Positions 25,713 through 34,283 of a stretch of DNA of 64,000 nt are shown piece after piece. Made by a program: the position numbers and the translations under genes. Numbering within the stretch: position 1 is the first letter of the stretch; each line of letters opens with the position of its first letter. The notes beneath the pieces were generated by a model, which did no database searches, was not told the DNA's origin, and saw only the letters and a list, made by a program, of their open reading frames with translations. This DNA comes from Clostridia bacterium (GTDB lineage Bacteria > Bacillota > Clostridia > Christensenellales > Aristaeellaceae), in NCBI GenBank assembly GCA_017427165.1, contig JAFRTK010000003.1, positions 24,450-88,449 of the forward strand. Reading direction: 5' to 3'.

Positions 25713-27174
25713 GGTCTCCGCCTCCCTTCAGAAAAGCATCCAGCGGTTCCGCGAGGATCCGGCTGTTCCCGCCGTCCTTCGTCACTTCCGCCAGAGAACA
25801 ACCCGTTTCTTCCGCAATGATCGCGGCAACCCGGGGAAGGCAGAAACCGCCCTGGCATCTTCCCATACCGGCCCGGGTCCGGCGTTTGACGCCATCAATC
25901 GTTCTGGCTCCGACCGGTCTCCGGACCGCCTGACGGATTTCCGCTTCCGTCACGGTCTCACACCGGCAGATAATATTTCCGTACAGCGGATCCTTCCGGA
26001 CCATCCCGGCCCGTTCTTCCGCCGTCATCGACGAGAATGCCTTTTCCCGTACCGGTACAGGGCGGATTCTGTCATCCGCTTTCCTGTTCCATTTCATCTC
26101 TCCGGCAATCATCCGGCACAGATCCCCGGCGATCGCCGGCGCTGAGGAGAGACCCGGACTTTCAATGCCGATCGCTTCATACGCGTTTTCGCATCCGCTC
26201 ACCGGACCCACCATGAAATCATCCGTTGTCAGGTGAGCACGAATCCCGCTGAAATTCGTGATATTCGTCCGTGTGGAAATGCCCGGCCACGTCCTGCCGG
26301 CCTTTTGCAGAATATCCGCCAGACCTTCCGCCGTTGTTGCCGTATCCAGCGGATCATCAATATCCTCCGCCGTCGGACCCAGAAGCAGGTTTCCATGAAC
26401 CGTCGGACTCACCAGCACGCCTTTTCCCATCCGGGAGGGACACTGGAACACCGTCATTGCAAACGGCTGGTGTTCTGCCCGGTCCAGAAGATAATACTGG
26501 CCCCGCCGATGAATCATCTCCACCGGAATATCTGAGATCATGTTATGGATTTCCGCCCCGGAGGCACCTGCACAGTTGACCACAGCCCGGCATTCATACT
26601 GATCTGTATCCGTGCAGATTTTCCAGTATCCGCCATTCGTTCTTTCAACAGAGCGTACCGGCTGGTTAAACCGGAAAGCGACACCGTTCAGCGCAGCATC
26701 ATCCGCAAGCGCAAACGCCATTTCATACGGACTGACAATTGCGCTGGTGGGTATATAAAGTGCCGAACGCACTTCCGGATTCAGATTCGGTTCCATCTTC
26801 AGAACCGCATCATGATCCAGAATGCGAAGCCCTTCCACACCGTTCCGTATACCGCGTTCCAGGAGATTCCGGAGTGATGCCTCATCCGCTTCGTCAAAGC
26901 CGATTACCAGCGCACCGCAGCGGCGGTAGGGAACCCCCAGTTCCCGGCAGAGTCCGGGATATTCAGCTGCCCCGGCCACATTGTATTTTGCCTTGAGTGT
27001 TCCGGGAACCGCATCATACCCGGCATGCACGATCCCGCTGTTCGCCTTTGTGGCGCCTTCCGCCACATCACATGCGCGGTCAATCACCACACACGAAACG
27101 TCATACCGGCTGATTTCCCGTGCAAGAGCGGTCCCGGTAATTCCGGCACCGATAATCAGGATATCCGTTGTCAT
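25705..27174 (-). CDS. glpA: FAD-dependent oxidoreductase with C-terminal BFD-like [2Fe-2S] domain (GlpA-like)
   Basis: 489-residue DAO-type flavoprotein. The FAD motif IIGAGITGTALARE is at the N-terminus, and GATKANSGIVHAGYD is the conserved substrate-side motif of the GlpA/LhgO branch. The C-terminal Fer2_BFD domain carries CRCETVTEAEI and GRCQGGFC, four cysteines for a [2Fe-2S] cluster. Likely reaction: oxidation of glycerol-3-phosphate (or a similar 2-hydroxy acid), passing electrons through the GlpB-like and DUF1667 partners. The start at 27174 is chosen from the FAD-domain onset; the ribosome site (AAGGG) is 13 bases away, so an upstream ATG at 27225 remains possible. Confidence 0.85.
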   Translation of the reverse strand: MTTDILIIGAGITGTALAREISRYDVSCVVIDRACDVAEGATKANSGIVHAGYDAVPGTLKAKYNVAGAAEYPGLCRELGVPYRRCGALVIGFDEADEASLRNLLERGIRNGVEGLRILDHDAVLKMEPNLNPEVRSALYIPTSAIVSPYEMAFALADDAALNGVAFRFNQPVRSVERTNGGYWKICTDTDQYECRAVVNCAGASGAEIHNMISDIPVEMIHRRGQYYLLDRAEHQPFAMTVFQCPSRMGKGVLVSPTVHGNLLLGPTAEDIDDPLDTATTAEGLADILQKAGRTWPGISTRTNITNFSGIRAHLTTDDFMVGPVSGCENAYEAIGIESPGLSSAPAIAGDLCRMIAGEMKWNRKADDRIRPVPVREKAFSSMTAEERAGMVRKDPLYGNIICRCETVTEAEIRQAVRRPVGARTIDGVKRRTRAGMGRCQGGFCLPRVAAIIAEETGCSLAEVTKDGGNSRILAEPLDAFLKGGGDRE

Positions 27175-27208
27175 ATAACGAACCGACCCTTCGCTTTTCT
27201 TTACCGCC

Positions 27209-27238
27209 AATATACCATATTTCAAGCCCGCTGCGCAA
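27209..27238 (-). promoter_or_regulatory. Possible promoter of the GlpA/B/DUF1667 operon
   Basis: Minus strand: TTGCGC (27238-27233), 18-base spacer, TATATT (27214-27209). Back-to-back with the promoter of the divergent PfkB operon. The -35 is weak. Confidence 0.45.
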
Positions 27239-27246
27239 CGATTATA

Positions 27247-27275
27247 TTGAAATAGCGCCTGTTGAATGGTATAAT
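27247..27275 (+). promoter_or_regulatory. Sigma-A-type promoter of the PfkB-to-recN operon
   Basis: TTGAAA (27247-27252), 17-base spacer, TATAAT (27270-27275); AGGGGGG ribosome site follows before the ATG at 27306. Confidence 0.85.
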
Positions 27276-27305
27276 TGACAGGAATTTCACAGGGGGGTGA
27301 CCTGC

Positions 27306-28232
27306 ATGATTACCACCATCTGCATGAATCCATGTTTTGACAGGACGGTTGAGGTGGATACGCTTCAGATCAGCCGTGTCAACCGGATCCGGAACGCACG
27401 TGATGACCTGGGCGGAAAAGGCATCAATGTCGCCGTTGTGGCCGGAAGGCTCGGCCTGGATGTCCAGTGCATCGGGATCATGGGAAACGACGGTTCCGCT
27501 GAGCTCAGCGGACTGATGGACAGGGAAGGACTGCGTCACCGTTTCCTGACTGTCCCCGGTCGTGTCCGCACCAATATGAAAATATACAGCCGGGACGGCC
27601 AGGGTGTCACTGAACTGAACGAACCCGGCGCTGCCGTGGACGATTCCATCCTCCGTGATTTTTTCGAACTGACCCGGCAGGAAACAGCTTCCAGTGAAAT
27701 CGTCGTGATGACCGGCAGTCTTCCGCCGGGATGCCCGGAAGGCACATACCGGGATCTCATGAATGCACTGGACGGGAAAAAATGCATCCTGGATACTGAA
27801 GGCAAAGAACTCGAGCTTGCCGCCAAAGGCGCGAAGCCCTATCTGATCAAACCCAACCTGCGCGAGCTGGAAACCACACTCGGCATAGAACTCCGTACAA
27901 TCCGGGCGATCCGTGACGCCGCTCTGCTGTTTATCCGCCTCGGTGTGGAACATGCTGTTGTTTCCATGGGGGAGATGGGCGCCATGTATGTATCTGAGCG
28001 GAAAACACTGTTTGCCCCTGCTCTCCGGATTGAAGCCAAATCCACCGTCGGAGCCGGGGATGCTATGATCGGCGGTATGCTGATGGGCTATGAGAAAACC
28101 GGCGATATGGCGAAGGCTTTCCGATACGGAATCGCAGCCGGTGCTGCCAGTGTCATGACAGAAGGCACCCAGCTGATTGTCCGGTCGGATTTTGAAAAAC
28201 TGCTTGCGCAGGTGAAAGTACAGGAAGTGTAA
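27306..28232 (+). CDS. PfkB family 1-phosphofructokinase-type hexose kinase
   Basis: 308-residue ribokinase-fold sugar kinase of the 1-phosphofructokinase/tagatose-6-phosphate kinase branch. MITTICMNPCFDRTVEVD gives the N-terminal TxNPAxD-like region, DLGGKGINVAVVAGRLG the sugar-binding motif, and STVGAGDAMIGGMLMGY the C-terminal catalytic motif with the base Asp. No fructose PTS gene is nearby, so FruK versus LacC/PfkB specificity cannot be settled. The ATG at 27306 has a strong AGGGGGGTG site; the GTG at 27297 lies inside that site and is rejected. It heads a ten-gene co-directional run to recN. Confidence 0.9.
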   Translation: MITTICMNPCFDRTVEVDTLQISRVNRIRNARDDLGGKGINVAVVAGRLGLDVQCIGIMGNDGSAELSGLMDREGLRHRFLTVPGRVRTNMKIYSRDGQGVTELNEPGAAVDDSILRDFFELTRQETASSEIVVMTGSLPPGCPEGTYRDLMNALDGKKCILDTEGKELELAAKGAKPYLIKPNLRELETTLGIELRTIRAIRDAALLFIRLGVEHAVVSMGEMGAMYVSERKTLFAPALRIEAKSTVGAGDAMIGGMLMGYEKTGDMAKAFRYGIAAGAASVMTEGTQLIVRSDFEKLLAQVKVQEV

Positions 28233-28235
28233 GAC

Positions 28236-28691
28236 TTGTTTTTTCGCAGAAACAGGGCAGAATATTCAGACGGAATCATTGACCTGATTCCGCTGCAGAT
28301 TGCGCCGCCCGATTCGGGGCTGCAGTTCGGCCATGAACGCGTCTGGAAAATCGCTGTGCACAACAAGCGGAAGGAAATCGGCCAGCTCAGTTACCGGGAC
28401 GGTGAAAGCCGATGTGTTTACTATTTCGGCCATATCGGCTACCATATCGATCCTCCGTACCGGGGACACCATTATGCATGGCGTGCCTGCAGGCTGATCC
28501 GGGACGAAATCCTGATGAGCGGCAAATCATCCGTTGTGATTACCTGCGACCCGGACAATGACGCGAGCCGCAAAACATGCGAGCGGCTGAACTGCCGGCT
28601 GGAAGGGATTTCTGCAGTTCCCCGTGACCTGCAGGAAAAATATGAACTCAGCAGTATGAAATGCCGGTATATCTGGCAGATTACTGCCTGA
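28236..28691 (+). CDS. GNAT family N-acetyltransferase
   Basis: 151-residue GNAT protein. The acetyl-CoA motif A is IDPPYRGHHYAWRACRLIRDE (HHYAWRA in place of Q/RxxGxG/A), followed by VVITCDPDNDASRKTCERL, the Asn-containing motif B typical of RimJ/RimL-like proteins. The substrate is unknown. It starts at a TTG (28236) with AGGAAG 8 bases upstream; there is no ATG in a sensible place. It lies 3 bases after the PfkB gene. Confidence 0.82.
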   Translation: MFFRRNRAEYSDGIIDLIPLQIAPPDSGLQFGHERVWKIAVHNKRKEIGQLSYRDGESRCVYYFGHIGYHIDPPYRGHHYAWRACRLIRDEILMSGKSSVVITCDPDNDASRKTCERLNCRLEGISAVPRDLQEKYELSSMKCRYIWQITA

Positions 28692-28703
28692 CAAAAGGAA
28701 CTT

Positions 28704-29483
28704 ATGTTTAAAGAAATTGACGGTGTCAGAATTCATTACGAAACTTCCGGGGACAGCGGAAGCCGCATTCTTCTTCTGCACGGATGGGGATGCAGTATCC
28801 AGCTGATGAAGCCTGTTGCAGACCGGATCACCGGGAATCATCGTTTCATGATCATCGATTTTCCTGGTCATGGGGAAAGCGGCCGTCCGCCTGAACCGTG
28901 GGGAGTGCCGGAATACAGTGAATGCCTGCTCCGTTTCCTGCAGGAAACCGGTTTTTATCCGTGCCATATCATCGCACACAGCTTCGGTGCCCGTATTGCC
29001 GCCTGGATCGCATCGATACAGCCGGAAATGGTGAACCGGATCATCCTGACCGGAGCTGCGGGCATCCGTCCGAAGCAGACGGAAGCCGCCAGGAAACGGT
29101 CCGCGCAATACCAGAAGCTGAAGCGTATCAATGCCTTTGCCGCCAAAGTCCCGCTTCTGCACGGAGTATCCCTCCGCCTGGAGGAGAAGCTCCGCCGGAA
29201 GTATGGCAGCCGGGACTATAACAGCCTCGATGCGGAAATGCGGAAAACCTTTGTCCGGATCGTCAGCCAGGATCTCACGGATCTGTACGGATCATTCCGT
29301 TCCAGCACTCTCCTGCTTTGGGGTGACCAGGATACCGAAACGCCGCTCTGGATGGGCCGTGAGATGGAAAAGATGATCCCGGACAGCGCTCTGATCATCC
29401 TGGAGGGCGGTACACATTTTGCCTATCTGGAACAGGTGGACAGATTCTGCGCCATCGCTTCCGAATTCCTGAAGGAGGATTGA
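28704..29483 (+). CDS. Alpha/beta hydrolase
   Basis: 259-residue alpha/beta-hydrolase fold protein. The oxyanion region is LLLHGWGCS and the nucleophile elbow AHSFGAR near residue 95. The acid is in LLLWGDQDTETPL and the catalytic His in EGGTHFAYLEQ, so the triad is complete. It resembles MenH/haloperoxidase-like esterases and the substrate is unknown. AAAAGGAA precedes the ATG. It sits between the GNAT gene and the MurF-like gene within the long operon. Confidence 0.9.
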   Translation: MFKEIDGVRIHYETSGDSGSRILLLHGWGCSIQLMKPVADRITGNHRFMIIDFPGHGESGRPPEPWGVPEYSECLLRFLQETGFYPCHIIAHSFGARIAAWIASIQPEMVNRIILTGAAGIRPKQTEAARKRSAQYQKLKRINAFAAKVPLLHGVSLRLEEKLRRKYGSRDYNSLDAEMRKTFVRIVSQDLTDLYGSFRSSTLLLWGDQDTETPLWMGREMEKMIPDSALIILEGGTHFAYLEQVDRFCAIASEFLKED

Positions 29484-29486
29484 TGT

Positions 29487-31094
29487 ATGTACCTGATTGT
29501 GCTGCTTTCTCTTTCAGCCGGATGCGTTCTGGCCGGAAGGCTCCTCTTTCATTATTTCCAGCTGGAAAGCTATCAGCACCCCGGGTATTTCCGGACCATC
29601 CGCCGCAATGCCCTGAAGGCATTCCTTCCGGGACTGGCTGAAACACTCGCATTGTCTCTCTCCGGGCTCCTTTTCGCATATATAATCCCGGAAGACAATG
29701 ACTGGCTCCCGCCTGTATGCGTTTCCGTCGTCATCCTCCTCTGCGGCATACTGCTCTACCGCCTGGCCAGGGACCACAAAGCAAAAAAACCATTCCGGTT
29801 CACTCCCCGGATGAAACGGCTTTATGCCGTATCTTTTGTTGTTTTTTTTGGAATCCTGATCGTTATCCGTTTCTGCGCGTCCCTGTTGCTGCCGTTCTCC
29901 GCTGCAGGGGGGGTAATGCTGTTGTTTGTGTTTCCCCTGTTTCTCCCGGTCTGGGTCGCACTGGCCGGCCTGATTGCCTGGCCGATTGAAAAAGCGATCA
30001 GCGAAATGTATTTCCGTGATGCCCAGCGGATTCTCCGTGACCGGAAGGACCTGATCAGAATCGGTATTACCGGATCATGGGGAAAAACGAGCGTCAAGTT
30101 CATCCTGGGGACAATTCTCAGTGAGAAATACAATACGCTGGTTACCCCCTCCAGCTTCAACACCCCCATGGGCGTGACACGGGTGATCCGCACCTCCCTG
30201 GAGCCGGGGCACCGTGTCTTCATTGCGGAAATGGGCGCGCGGCATGTAGGGGATATTAAAGAGATGTGCCGCCTGGTCCATCCGGAAATCGGAATCCTGA
30301 CCTCTGTCGGTCCCCAGCATCTGGATACGTTCAAAACCCTGGAACGTATTACCAGAACCAAATATGAGCTGATTGACGCCCTGCCGGATGACGGCCGCTG
30401 CTTTTTCCCGGATGACCAGGGAATCTGCCTGGACCTCTACCGGAAGACAGAGAAGCCCAAAATGCTTTCCGGCCTGAACAGCCAGACGGATGATGTATGG
30501 GCCGAAGATATTTCCGTATCCCCGGAAGGCAGCCATTTTGTCCTTTGCACCCGCGATTTCTGCATTCCATGCCGGACAGCGCTGCTCGGTGAACTGAACA
30601 TCCGGAATATCGTTCTTTGCGCATCCGTCGCCGTCAGCCTGGGGCTCACCGGGGAACAGATTGCCCGCGGAATCAGCCGGCTGTCTCCTGTGGAGCATCG
30701 TCTCCAGCTGATTCCCAGCCCCGGCGGCATCACCATTATCGATGACGCATTCAACAGCAATATCCGGGGCGCGGAACAGGCTTTCCAGGTACTGAAAGAG
30801 TTTCCGCCTCAGCGTATCATCATTACCCCCGGCATGGTGGAACTGGGAAAGCTGGAGTATGAAATGAACCGTGAGTTCGGTGAGAAGATGGCTGCCGGAT
30901 GCGATACCGCAATCCTTGTCGGCAAAAAGCGCAGCGCCGCCATCCGCGAAGGCCTGGCCAAGGCCGGTTTCCCGGAAGAGAATATCCGGGTCGCCGATTC
31001 GCTGGATGAAGCCGTGCAGATGATGCACGACATTGCCCGTTCCGGGGATACCGTGCTGTTCGAAAATGACCTTCCCGACAATTACAGTGAATAA
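29487..31094 (+). CDS. MurF-like Mur ligase with N-terminal membrane domain
   Basis: 535 residues against about 450 for MurF. The first roughly 165 residues hold about five hydrophobic helices (e.g. LIVLLSLSAGCVLAGRLLF, SVVILLCGILLYRLA, VVFFGILIVIRFCASLLL). A full Mur ligase follows: P-loop GITGSWGKTS (about 190-199), FIAEMGARHVGDI, the histidine region SVGPQHLDTF, and the C-terminal domain with IIDDAFNSN and TPGMVELG typical of MurF (D-Ala-D-Ala addition to UDP-MurNAc-tripeptide). The next gene is Ddl, which makes D-Ala-D-Ala, supporting MurF-type chemistry. AAGGAGG precedes the ATG. The membrane anchor is unusual. Confidence 0.85.
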   Translation: MYLIVLLSLSAGCVLAGRLLFHYFQLESYQHPGYFRTIRRNALKAFLPGLAETLALSLSGLLFAYIIPEDNDWLPPVCVSVVILLCGILLYRLARDHKAKKPFRFTPRMKRLYAVSFVVFFGILIVIRFCASLLLPFSAAGGVMLLFVFPLFLPVWVALAGLIAWPIEKAISEMYFRDAQRILRDRKDLIRIGITGSWGKTSVKFILGTILSEKYNTLVTPSSFNTPMGVTRVIRTSLEPGHRVFIAEMGARHVGDIKEMCRLVHPEIGILTSVGPQHLDTFKTLERITRTKYELIDALPDDGRCFFPDDQGICLDLYRKTEKPKMLSGLNSQTDDVWAEDISVSPEGSHFVLCTRDFCIPCRTALLGELNIRNIVLCASVAVSLGLTGEQIARGISRLSPVEHRLQLIPSPGGITIIDDAFNSNIRGAEQAFQVLKEFPPQRIIITPGMVELGKLEYEMNREFGEKMAAGCDTAILVGKKRSAAIREGLAKAGFPEENIRVADSLDEAVQMMHDIARSGDTVLFENDLPDNYSE

Positions 31095-31157
31095 ATGTCC
31101 GGAACTACCTGCCGGATGCATCTGCCTTTCCGGCATTATGAAACGGAGGAATCAGAG

Positions 31158-32375
31158 TTGAAAAAGCAAATCGGCGTTATATTCGGAAGCCGCAGCTGTG
31201 AAAGGGAAGTCGCCATCATCAGCGCCATCCAGCTGATGCGTCATGCCGACACGGAACAGTATGACGTGATTCCGGTTTATATTGATGAGCACGGAAGCTG
31301 GTATACCGGTGAAAAGCTGAAAGAGATCGATACTTTCCGTCCGTTCAAAGGCGAAACTGCCGGTATTGTCCGTGTATTTCCGGACCTGAGTTCCGGATCC
31401 GGGGCACTGCTCCGCCTGGAGAAAGGCAAGGGGCTTTTCAGCCGCGAAAAACTTGAAATTGTCGCCCGGATTGACGTGTATATTGTTGTCATGCACGGCC
31501 TGAACGGTGAGGACGGCACCCTGCAGGGACTGCTGGAGCTTGCCAACGTTCCGTATACATCCACCGGCGTTCCCGGCAGCGCGATCGGAATGGACAAAAT
31601 TATCATGAAGCAGTTCTTCCGCGGTGCCGGCCTGCCGGTTCTTCCCGGTGTCGCTGTAACACGGCGTGAGTTTGAAAGCAATGCCGAAGATGTCACCGAA
31701 AAGATCCGGAATGAACTCGGATTCCCGGTATTTGTAAAACCGGCCAACCTTGGAAGCAGCATCGGGGTCAGCCGTGCCGATGATGAAGACGGCCTGAAGG
31801 ACAGCCTGTCCCTTGCATTTGAATATGACCGGCGGGTCCTGGTGGAAAAAGGCCTGAACCAGCCGATTGAACTGAACTGCAGCGTGCTCGGGTATGATGA
31901 TGAAGTGTCGGCATCCTCCATTGAGATGCCGCTGAACAGCACTGAATTCCTGACCTTTGGTGAAAAATACCTTGCATCCGGCGGCAGCAAGGGAATGGCC
32001 AGCCTCCATCGTGTCCTTCCGGCACCTATTGACGACGAACTGAAAACCGAAATCCAGAATATGAGCAAGGATATATTCCGGATGATGGACGGAAAAGGCG
32101 TGGTCCGCATCGATTATATGTTTGACCGCGACAGCGAAAAGCTGTATATCACGGAAATCAACACAATTCCCGGCAGCCTTGCATTCTATCTGTGGGAATA
32201 TGACGGAATCCGGTACCGTGAGCTGATTGACCGGATGATCCGGTATGCGGAAAAAGCGCATGAAGACCGGAACCATGCTAATTATGCCTATACCAGCGAC
32301 ATCCTGAAAAGCGCCAGCACCGGCGCGAAAGGCAGCAAGGGAGCAAAAGGCAGCAAAGGCGGCGTGAAGCTGTAA
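31158..32375 (+). CDS. ddl: D-alanine--D-alanine ligase with Gly-Ser-Lys-rich tail
   Basis: 405-residue ATP-grasp ligase joining two D-alanines for peptidoglycan. It has the N-terminal KKQIGVIFGSRSCEREVA, the HGLNGEDGTLQG motif, FVKPANLGSSIGVSRA for ATP binding, and EINTIPGSLAFYLWE for metal binding. The start is a TTG at 31158 with GGAGGA 7 bases upstream; this gives the family N-terminus, whereas an ATG at 31095 has no ribosome site. It ends with about 20 residues of low complexity (GAKGSKGAKGSKGG) that canonical Ddl lacks. Its neighbour is the MurF-like ligase. Confidence 0.93.
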   Translation: MKKQIGVIFGSRSCEREVAIISAIQLMRHADTEQYDVIPVYIDEHGSWYTGEKLKEIDTFRPFKGETAGIVRVFPDLSSGSGALLRLEKGKGLFSREKLEIVARIDVYIVVMHGLNGEDGTLQGLLELANVPYTSTGVPGSAIGMDKIIMKQFFRGAGLPVLPGVAVTRREFESNAEDVTEKIRNELGFPVFVKPANLGSSIGVSRADDEDGLKDSLSLAFEYDRRVLVEKGLNQPIELNCSVLGYDDEVSASSIEMPLNSTEFLTFGEKYLASGGSKGMASLHRVLPAPIDDELKTEIQNMSKDIFRMMDGKGVVRIDYMFDRDSEKLYITEINTIPGSLAFYLWEYDGIRYRELIDRMIRYAEKAHEDRNHANYAYTSDILKSASTGAKGSKGAKGSKGGVKL

Positions 32376-32408
32376 TCAGGATGAAATAAGGCAGAGAGAG
32401 GCGGAAAC

Positions 32409-34283
32409 ATGCTGGAGAAGATCAGTTCCCCTGCGGATCTGGCCCATCTGAGCGAAAATGAAATACAGGACCTTGCCGGAGAAATCCGGACTGAACTGAT
32501 CCGGACCGTCTCCGAAAACGGCGGTCATCTGGCATCCAACCTGGGTGTTGTGGAGTTGACGCTTGCAATCCATCGTGTATTTCACCTGCCCGAAGATAAA
32601 ATTGTGTTTGATGTCGGTCATCAGTCCTATGTCCATAAACTGATTACCGGCCGGTACAGGCAATTCAGGACGCTCCGTGAATATGGCGGAATTTCCGGTT
32701 TCCCGAAGCGGGATGAAAGCGAATATGACTGTTTTGAGACCGGCCATGCGAGTACTTCCATTTCCGCAGCACTGGGTCTTGCACGCGCGCGGGATTACCG
32801 GAACGAACATCACCACGTTATTGCGTTGGTCGGAGACGGTGCGATGACCGGCGGCATGTGCTATGAGGCACTGAACGATGCCGGGCACAGCCATACACGC
32901 CTGATTGTAATCCTGAACGATAATGAGATGAGCATCGCGCCGAATGTGGGCGCACTCAGTTCCTACCTGACAGACCTGAGAATCAGCGCGGGATGGCAGA
33001 GTGCGAAACAGCGCGTCCGCCGCCTGAACCGGTTCCCGGTTTTCGGGAAACTGATATACCGGACAATGCACGGCACCAAGAAGCTGCTCAAATCCATGCT
33101 CCTGCGCGGCGGAGACCTGGGCTTCTTCGAAGCCCTCGGTTTCCAGTATTTCGGACCGATCAACGGCCATGACCTTGCCAGTCTGGAAAAAACCCTGAAA
33201 AAAGCGGGGGAATGTACCGGCCCCTGTGTCATTCACGTACTGACCAAAAAGGGATACGGATATGAGCAGGCTGAAGCCCGCCCGGAAGCATTCCACGGGA
33301 CGCCGCCTTTCTACATTGAATCCGGAAACCGGATCCGGAAACCGGATTATCCCTCCTCCGGGCATGTCATGGCAGACACCCTTGCCGGGATGCGTGCCTC
33401 TGATGACCGAATCGTGGCGATCACTGCGGCAATGAAACTCGGGACCGGTCTGGACTACTTCGCGGAAAAATACCCGGAAGCCGTTATCGATACCGGCATC
33501 ACCGAAGAGCATGCCGCCACGCTGGCCGCCGGCCTGGCCGCCGGCGGAATGCGTCCGTATTATGCCGTGTATTCCACATTCTTCCAGCGCTGTTACGATC
33601 AGATGATCCATGATGTATGTATGCAGAACCTTCCGGTCGTCTTCCTTCTGGACCGGAGCGGTCTCGGCGGGGAAGACGGCCGTACCCACCATGGTCTCTT
33701 TGACCTGGCAGAAGTCCTGCCTGTACCCGGAATGACAGTCCTGGCTCCCTGCGACGCGCTCGAGCTCAGCGAGATGATCCGCTGGACGCTCACACAAAAC
33801 GGTCCCTGCACGATCCGCTACCAGAAGGACGGGACACCCATTCCGTACTGCCATCCGGAAGGCCGGCATTTTATGCCCGGAAAATGGCATACTGTTTTTG
33901 AGGGGAGCGACCTGATGATCCTCGCCGCCGGAAACATGATCCAGCAGGCGGTATCTGTCCGGTCTCTGCTGGAAAAGGAGGGCGTTTCCGCATCTGTAGT
34001 CCAGTGCACCTCCCTGAAGCCTGCAGATGAGGAATTCCTTTCCCGCATAACTCCGGATACTCCATATTTCACGCTGGAGGAGCATATGGAAACCGGCGGG
34101 TTCGGGTCCTACATTTCCGGACTCTGCCGAAAAAAAGGATATCCGCAGCCCTCCGACTGTATCGGCGTTCCGGACTGCCGGATTGATCACGGAAGCCACC
34201 AGCTGCTGATGAGAGATGCCGGTCTCAGCCCGGATCAGATCGCCGGCAGGATCCTGCACAAAATCGGGAGGGCTGAGCAGTGA
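32409..34283 (+). CDS. dxs: 1-deoxy-D-xylulose-5-phosphate synthase
   Basis: 624-residue ThDP enzyme condensing pyruvate and glyceraldehyde-3-phosphate in the MEP isoprenoid pathway; usual length. Landmarks are GGHLASNLGVVELT, VGHQSYVHKL, the ThDP motif GDGAMTGGM ... ILNDNEMSI, the second-domain GITEEHAATLAAGLA (catalytic Glu), and DRSGLGGEDGRTHHG. The C-terminal transketolase domain includes LEEHMETGGFGS. It is followed by tlyA, nadK, argR and recN, the same string as in many Firmicutes. AGAGGCGG lies upstream of the ATG. Confidence 0.97.
   Translation: MLEKISSPADLAHLSENEIQDLAGEIRTELIRTVSENGGHLASNLGVVELTLAIHRVFHLPEDKIVFDVGHQSYVHKLITGRYRQFRTLREYGGISGFPKRDESEYDCFETGHASTSISAALGLARARDYRNEHHHVIALVGDGAMTGGMCYEALNDAGHSHTRLIVILNDNEMSIAPNVGALSSYLTDLRISAGWQSAKQRVRRLNRFPVFGKLIYRTMHGTKKLLKSMLLRGGDLGFFEALGFQYFGPINGHDLASLEKTLKKAGECTGPCVIHVLTKKGYGYEQAEARPEAFHGTPPFYIESGNRIRKPDYPSSGHVMADTLAGMRASDDRIVAITAAMKLGTGLDYFAEKYPEAVIDTGITEEHAATLAAGLAAGGMRPYYAVYSTFFQRCYDQMIHDVCMQNLPVVFLLDRSGLGGEDGRTHHGLFDLAEVLPVPGMTVLAPCDALELSEMIRWTLTQNGPCTIRYQKDGTPIPYCHPEGRHFMPGKWHTVFEGSDLMILAAGNMIQQAVSVRSLLEKEGVSASVVQCTSLKPADEEFLSRITPDTPYFTLEEHMETGGFGSYISGLCRKKGYPQPSDCIGVPDCRIDHGSHQLLMRDAGLSPDQIAGRILHKIGRAEQ

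Noticed and set aside
32376-34259. 627-codon minus-strand open frame opposite dxs
   Set aside because: Exactly antisense to dxs, no ribosome site, no domain.
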